Assembly: GCA_003155175.1 (NCBI GenBank) | Contig: PMFP01000036.1 | Coordinates: 9,977-20,097, forward strand | Direction of reading: 5' to 3' | DNA from: Vulcanimicrobiota bacterium | Lineage (GTDB): Bacteria; Vulcanimicrobiota; Vulcanimicrobiia; Vulcanimicrobiales; Vulcanimicrobiaceae | Length of the DNA: 10,121 nt | In this document: in pieces, positions 6,027 through 10,121 of the stretch | Layout: every line of letters begins with the position of its first letter | Position numbering within the stretch: position 1 is the stretch's first letter | The notes under the pieces: generated by a model | What the model was told of the DNA's origin: nothing | The model's database searches: none | What the model saw: only the letters and a program-made list of their open reading frames with translations | Position numbers and translations under genes: made by a program

Positions 6027-8587
6027 GCTTACGCGACGAATCGGCCTCCGGGCATCGCGCTTTTGCGCTGCCCGGATCGCGCTATCAATACGGCCCCGAC
6101 CGGGTGGTCGAGGTCGAGCACATCGACCTGCACTTAACTCCCGACATCGAGAACCGGACCTTGAACGGCGTGTGCACGACGACCGTGCGCGCGTTCGACG
6201 ACGCGGTCGACCGCCTGACGCTCGACGCGGTGGACATGGAGATTCTCTTCGTCAAGCGAGACGGCGAAGATCAGGCGTTCGAGTCGCGCAGCCGACAGTT
6301 GGAGATTCGCTTTGCCGTACCGATCGCGGCGCGCGAAAGCGCCGCCTTTTCGATCGGCTATCGGGTTATCGATCCGCGCGCCGGGCTGTTCTTCGTCGAG
6401 CCGACGGCCGATTACCCGGCTGCGATTCGGCACGCGTGGACGCAGAGCCAGGATCAGAACGCGCGCCATTGGTTTCCGTGTCTGGACTATCCGGCCGGAA
6501 AGCAGACCACGTCGGAGACAATCGTGGTTCCTCGCGGAACGTTTGCGCTCGGCAACGGTGCGCTGGTCGAACGGTTTGACGACGGCGATTCGACCACGTT
6601 CCGATACCGTCAGGAGGTTCCGCACAGTACGTATCTCGTGACGATGGTCGCCGGTCCGTTCGTCGAGGTCTCGCAGGGCACGGCCGGCGCGGGGAACGTG
6701 CCGGTGTTCTACTACGTGCTTCCGGGCCGGGAGAGCGAAGGCGATCGTTCGTTCGGCAACACGCCGAGAATGATCGACGTCTTCGAGGAGCGCATCGGGA
6801 CGCCGTATCCGTACGCGCGGTACTCGCAGATCGCCGTGGCCGACTTCATCTTCGGCGGCATGGAGAACACGTCGGCGACGACGCAAACGGACCGTACGCT
6901 GCACGACGCCGTCGCGCACCTCGATTTTTCCAGCGATCCGCTCGTCTGTCACGAACTCGCACACCAATGGTTCGGCGATCTGCTCACCTGCCGCGACTGG
7001 TCGCACGCGTGGCTGAACGAAGGCTTTGCCACGTACTTCGAATCCGTATGGCACGAAGCGAATCTCGGTTACGACGAATACGAATACGACGTCCTGTCCT
7101 GCGTTGCCGGGTATCTTGCCGAAGACGGCGAGCGCTACCGGCGTCCCATCGTCTGGAACCAGTTTATCGATCCGATCGAGCTCTTCGACCGCCACCTCTA
7201 CGAAAAAGGCGGTGCGGTGCTGCACATGCTTCGCGGCGAACTCGGAGACGTACGCTTCTGGCGAGCGATCCGCCACTACGTCGCGTCGAACGCGGGGCGA
7301 AACGTCGAGACGATCGATCTGATTCGCGCGATCGAAGAAGCGACGGGCCGCAACGTGCGCGGGTACTTCGATCAGTGGGTCTTTCGCGGCGGTCATCCGG
7401 ACGTGGAAGTCTCGGTTTCTTGGGATGCCGAGCGCAAGGCCGCGACCGTGAGGATTTCCCAGAAGCAGCCGATCGATGCCGCCAATCCGGCATACCAATT
7501 CGACGTCGACCTCGGCTTCGTGCCGTCCGTTCCCGAAGGCGCGGCGGCGAACTTCGGCATCGGGCCGCTCGACGGCGAGCGGCGCGTCCGCGCGCACGTG
7601 GATCGCGCCGATGAGACGATCTCCGTCCCGCTTGATTTCGAGCCCAAACTCGTGCGCTTCGATCCGGGCGCCTTCGTTCTCGGCTCGGTCAAGTATGCGT
7701 TTGGACCGGAATTCGCCGCGGCGGCGCTGCGCGGAGATCCCGGCGTTGGAGCGCGCATTCGCGCCGCGCGCGAATTGAGCAAGGACGGCTCGCAGACGGC
7801 GCGCTCCGCGCTGCGCGAGGCCTTCGGGCGCGATCCGTTTTGGGGCGTGTTGGTCGAAACGGCCCGCGCGCTGGGCCGGACGCGCGCGACGTGGGCGCGC
7901 GAGATTCTGCTCGACGCGACGCGTCACGTCCACCCGAAAGTCCGTCGTGCCGCGGCCGAAGCGCTGGGCGAGTGGAACGATCCGGACGTCGTCGCCGCGT
8001 TGACCGCTCTGGCGGCCAAAGACGATTCGTACTTCGTTCGCTCCGCGTGCTATGCGTCGCTCGGAAAGACGCGCGACCCCCGCGCGTTCGACGTTCTCGT
8101 CAAAGCCGCCAAAGAACGAACCTGGAATTCCACGGTCGAGAGCGGCGCGATTCGCGGGCTTGCCGAGTTGGCGGACGAGCGCGCGCTGGAGCCGATTCTC
8201 GACGCGGCTCGTCTTGGCCACGACGAAGGCCTGCGCCGCGCGGCGGCGGCGTGCATCGGGCGCGTCGGCCAACTCGTCGAAGGGGTGCGCACGCGCTGCG
8301 TGCTCGCGCTCGAGCGGCTACTCGACGACCCGATGTTCCTCGTGCAACTCGCCGCAATCAGCGCGGCCGAATCGCTCGGCGATCCGCGTTTGCTGCCGGC
8401 GCTCGCGCGCCTCGTTCCGACCGGGGCGGACGGGCGGATCCGCCGCCATGGCACTGAGGCGGCAATGCGGATTCGCGAAGATCAAAAAGTTCCCGCGCAG
8501 GTCGCCGCACTGCGCGACGACCTCAACGAGATTCGTGCAGAACAGAACAAGCTCCGGGACAAGATCGAGACGCTGGCGCGTCCGTAG
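6023..8587 (+). CDS. M1-family zinc aminopeptidase with C-terminal HEAT repeats
   Basis: An 854-aa gluzincin that removes N-terminal residues from peptides. Residues about 20-200 form the N-terminal beta domain. The catalytic domain follows with G278-G279-M280-E281-N282, a GAMEN exopeptidase motif with Gly in place of Ala, then HELAH (H310, E311, H314) and, 18 residues on, E333 in NEGFATYFE: the full HExxHx18E zinc site with its catalytic glutamate. Y393 in LYEKGG is the likely transition-state tyrosine. A beta-sandwich spans about 456-558. The usual ERAP1_C-type helical domain is replaced by about seven HEAT-like helical pairs (571-820) and a charged coiled-coil tail (823-854). There is no signal peptide, so it is probably cytoplasmic. 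ATG 6023 overlaps the SDR stop as ATGA, a sign of translational coupling; no clear ribosome site precedes it. Catalytic assignment is firm; natural substrate and the role of the repeats are unknown. Confidence 0.95.
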   Translation: MSLRDESASGHRAFALPGSRYQYGPDRVVEVEHIDLHLTPDIENRTLNGVCTTTVRAFDDAVDRLTLDAVDMEILFVKRDGEDQAFESRSRQLEIRFAVPIAARESAAFSIGYRVIDPRAGLFFVEPTADYPAAIRHAWTQSQDQNARHWFPCLDYPAGKQTTSETIVVPRGTFALGNGALVERFDDGDSTTFRYRQEVPHSTYLVTMVAGPFVEVSQGTAGAGNVPVFYYVLPGRESEGDRSFGNTPRMIDVFEERIGTPYPYARYSQIAVADFIFGGMENTSATTQTDRTLHDAVAHLDFSSDPLVCHELAHQWFGDLLTCRDWSHAWLNEGFATYFESVWHEANLGYDEYEYDVLSCVAGYLAEDGERYRRPIVWNQFIDPIELFDRHLYEKGGAVLHMLRGELGDVRFWRAIRHYVASNAGRNVETIDLIRAIEEATGRNVRGYFDQWVFRGGHPDVEVSVSWDAERKAATVRISQKQPIDAANPAYQFDVDLGFVPSVPEGAAANFGIGPLDGERRVRAHVDRADETISVPLDFEPKLVRFDPGAFVLGSVKYAFGPEFAAAALRGDPGVGARIRAARELSKDGSQTARSALREAFGRDPFWGVLVETARALGRTRATWAREILLDATRHVHPKVRRAAAEALGEWNDPDVVAALTALAAKDDSYFVRSACYASLGKTRDPRAFDVLVKAAKERTWNSTVESGAIRGLAELADERALEPILDAARLGHDEGLRRAAAACIGRVGQLVEGVRTRCVLALERLLDDPMFLVQLAAISAAESLGDPRLLPALARLVPTGADGRIRRHGTEAAMRIREDQKVPAQVAALRDDLNEIRAEQNKLRDKIETLARP

Positions 8588-10085
8588 GCGCCGCCGCCGC
8601 ATACTGCTGGTCTCCGTCGTCGCGTTCGTTGCGATGGCGGTCGTCTTCGGTATCTGGCGGCTGCATGCGACGACGGCGTCCGTCGCCGTAACGCCGCAGC
8701 CGTCGCCTACGCCCGCGCGCGTCGCGTTGCTCGCGTCGCGGCCGCCGCCGGCGCCTCCGTGGAGCGCGTCCCAGCGAGGCAATCTGCAGTCCGCGGTCAA
8801 CGGCGCGCTCGCGCCGGCTTTAAACGGGGCGGATGCATACAGCGTCGCGGTGCTCGACGAGACGGGGCGCTTGCTCGTGGGCCGCGGGGAGAATCGCGCC
8901 GTTGCGCCGGCGTCGGTGCAGAAGCTGATCGTTGGATCGGTAGCGCTGGCGACGCTGGGGCCGGCCTTTCACTTTCACACGCTGCTCACCGGGCGCGACT
9001 ATCCCGACGCGAACGGCGTGCTCGACGGCGATCTCTATTTCGTGGGTTCGGGCGATCCGTCGTTTCGCTCGGACGCGCTCGATCGGGGCGTCGCGCAGCT
9101 CGCGCGCGAAGGCATCAAGCACGTCAACGGCGTCGTCGTGGATACGTCGGCGTTTCGCGGGCCGGAGATCAATCCGCATTGGGACGCAGACGATGCGACC
9201 GAAGACTACGCCGCGCCGACCAGCCCCGTTTCGCTCGACGGCGACACGGTGGAGTTTCACGTGATCGGAACCAGTCCCGGAAGCGCCGCGCGCGTCACGT
9301 TCTTCCCCGGCAGCGACGTCGTCTCGACGACCGGCAGCGTCCTCACCAGTTCGGGCGGCGAAGACGACGTCACGATCGGAGGCACGCAGACGCCGAACGC
9401 GTTCCGCCTTTCCGGCGCGGTTCCGGCCGGCGTGGAAGAAAAGTTTTGGCTGCCGGTCTACGGCATTCCGCGATACGTCGGAGCGGTGCTCGACCGCATG
9501 CTGACGCAGTACGGCATCGCGCACGACGCGCCGCCGCGCGTGGGAGCCGCTCCCCTCGACGGCGCCGTGTTTTGGGATCATCGCTCGCCGGATCTTCCCT
9601 GGCTGATCCGGCACATGCTCGTGCTCTCCGACAACCATTTTGCCGAGCAGCTCCTCAGGACGGTGGGTTCGGCGGCCGCGCAGGCCGGATCCGACGATCC
9701 CGGCGGCGTCGCTGTGGAACGGCGCGTCCTGCAGGGCGCCGGGATCCCTACGCCGGGCCTGCATCTGGTCGATGGGAGCGGCCTATCGGCCGACAATCGC
9801 ATCGCGGCGATCACGCTCGCGAGCACGCTGGCCCATTACGAGCCCGACCTCTATTTGCTGCTCCCGCAAGGCGGTCGCGAAGGAACGTTAAAACACTACG
9901 ATTTCACGACCGCGCTCGGACGCGTGCGTGCGAAAACCGGACACCTCGGGAACGTCGCTTCACTTGCCGGGTACGTGAATACCATGCACCACGGACGCGT
10001 GATGTTTGCGTTTCTCGTAGACGGGTCTCCAGGCGACCCGGACGCCGCCTACGTACGTGCGATCGACTTGCTTGCCTCGATGTAA
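8535..10085 (+). CDS. dacB: PBP4-type D-alanyl-D-alanine carboxypeptidase/endopeptidase (peptidase S13), membrane-anchored
   Basis: A low-molecular-mass, class C penicillin-binding protein that trims or cleaves peptidoglycan peptides in the periplasm. With the chosen start it has 516 aa. The active-site motifs are S127-V-Q-K130 (SxxK nucleophile), S365-D-N367 (SxN) and K467-T-G469. The 238-residue gap between the first two is that of PBP4, which carries large inserted domains there. The third motif continues as His rather than the usual Thr or Ser. The N-terminus has an Arg-rich run followed by a hydrophobic helix (about 23-42) and a Pro/Ala-rich linker, which suggests an uncleaved membrane anchor. 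Start choice: the next in-frame ATG (8634) falls inside this helix and would destroy it. GTG 8535 keeps it whole and is preceded by a weak GAG. That makes a 53-base overlap with the aminopeptidase gene. The family is certain; the exact start is not. Confidence 0.9.
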   Translation: MQNRTSSGTRSRRWRVRRRRRRILLVSVVAFVAMAVVFGIWRLHATTASVAVTPQPSPTPARVALLASRPPPAPPWSASQRGNLQSAVNGALAPALNGADAYSVAVLDETGRLLVGRGENRAVAPASVQKLIVGSVALATLGPAFHFHTLLTGRDYPDANGVLDGDLYFVGSGDPSFRSDALDRGVAQLAREGIKHVNGVVVDTSAFRGPEINPHWDADDATEDYAAPTSPVSLDGDTVEFHVIGTSPGSAARVTFFPGSDVVSTTGSVLTSSGGEDDVTIGGTQTPNAFRLSGAVPAGVEEKFWLPVYGIPRYVGAVLDRMLTQYGIAHDAPPRVGAAPLDGAVFWDHRSPDLPWLIRHMLVLSDNHFAEQLLRTVGSAAAQAGSDDPGGVAVERRVLQGAGIPTPGLHLVDGSGLSADNRIAAITLASTLAHYEPDLYLLLPQGGREGTLKHYDFTTALGRVRAKTGHLGNVASLAGYVNTMHHGRVMFAFLVDGSPGDPDAAYVRAIDLLASM

Positions 10086-10103
10086 GCGCCGCCTCTAAAA
10101 ACG

Positions 10104-10121
10104 AGCCGCCGAGTGGCGGCT
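10104..10121 (+). terminator. Probable operon terminator hairpin, cut by the window end
   Basis: AGCCGCC (10104-10110) and GGCGGCT (10115-10121) form a perfect 7-bp stem with a GAGT loop, 18 bases after the carboxypeptidase stop. An A-run at 10097-10101 lies upstream, so the hairpin could also stop transcription arriving from the other strand. The T-run expected after the stem would lie beyond the window, so termination is likely but not proven. Confidence 0.6.

Noticed and set aside
6134..8272. A 712-codon open frame on the minus strand opposite the M1 gene
   Set aside because: Same compositional artefact; the plus strand encodes a complete zinc peptidase with all motifs.
8052..8534. Extension of the carboxypeptidase frame upstream into the aminopeptidase gene
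   Set aside because: The translation is Arg/Ser-rich shadow sequence and lies under conserved HEAT repeats in another frame; the real protein begins near its membrane anchor.

Overview
The window is GC-rich coding DNA with every recognisable gene on the + strand and little intergenic space. It suggests a diderm bacterium. An RND inner-membrane pump implies an outer membrane. A secreted protein that pairs a copper-amine-oxidase-N-type 'stalk' domain with bacterial Ig-like domains is a style I associate with Eremiobacterota (WPS-2), Armatimonadota and some Firmicutes. GTG and TTG starts and tight gene packing also fit. An Eremiobacterota-like origin is my best guess, made from style alone and without any search.

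Layout. (1) 122-544: a small orphan protein of 140 aa with three evenly spaced CxxC knuckles at its C-terminus. (2) 545-696: a 152-base gap with a tentative extended -10 promoter and a 10-bp palindrome. (3) 697-4164: an RND efflux permease of 1155 aa, about 100 residues longer than the family norm because of a block of extra hydrophobic helices between its two halves. (4) A 58-base gap with a GC-rich hairpin. (5) 4223-5260: a secreted stalk/Ig-like protein. (6) 5262-6026: a divergent short-chain dehydrogenase (SDR) with changed catalytic residues. (7) 6023-8587: an M1 zinc aminopeptidase with a C-terminal HEAT-repeat array and coiled tail. (8) 8535-10085: a membrane-anchored PBP4-type (S13) D-Ala-D-Ala carboxypeptidase. 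(9) 10104-10121: a perfect hairpin that probably begins the operon terminator and is cut by the window edge.

Genes 5 to 8 are packed with a 1-base gap, a 4-base ATGA overlap and a probable 53-base overlap, so they very likely form one transcription unit; the pump gene may read into it. Two products act in the envelope (the stalk protein and the carboxypeptidase) and two look cytoplasmic (the SDR and the aminopeptidase). A shared role in envelope upkeep or peptide recycling is possible but is inference. I see no RNA genes, CRISPR arrays, insertion sequences or phage genes. The least ordinary signals are the extra membrane block in the pump, the degenerate SDR active site, the M1-HEAT fusion and the Cys-rich orphan.
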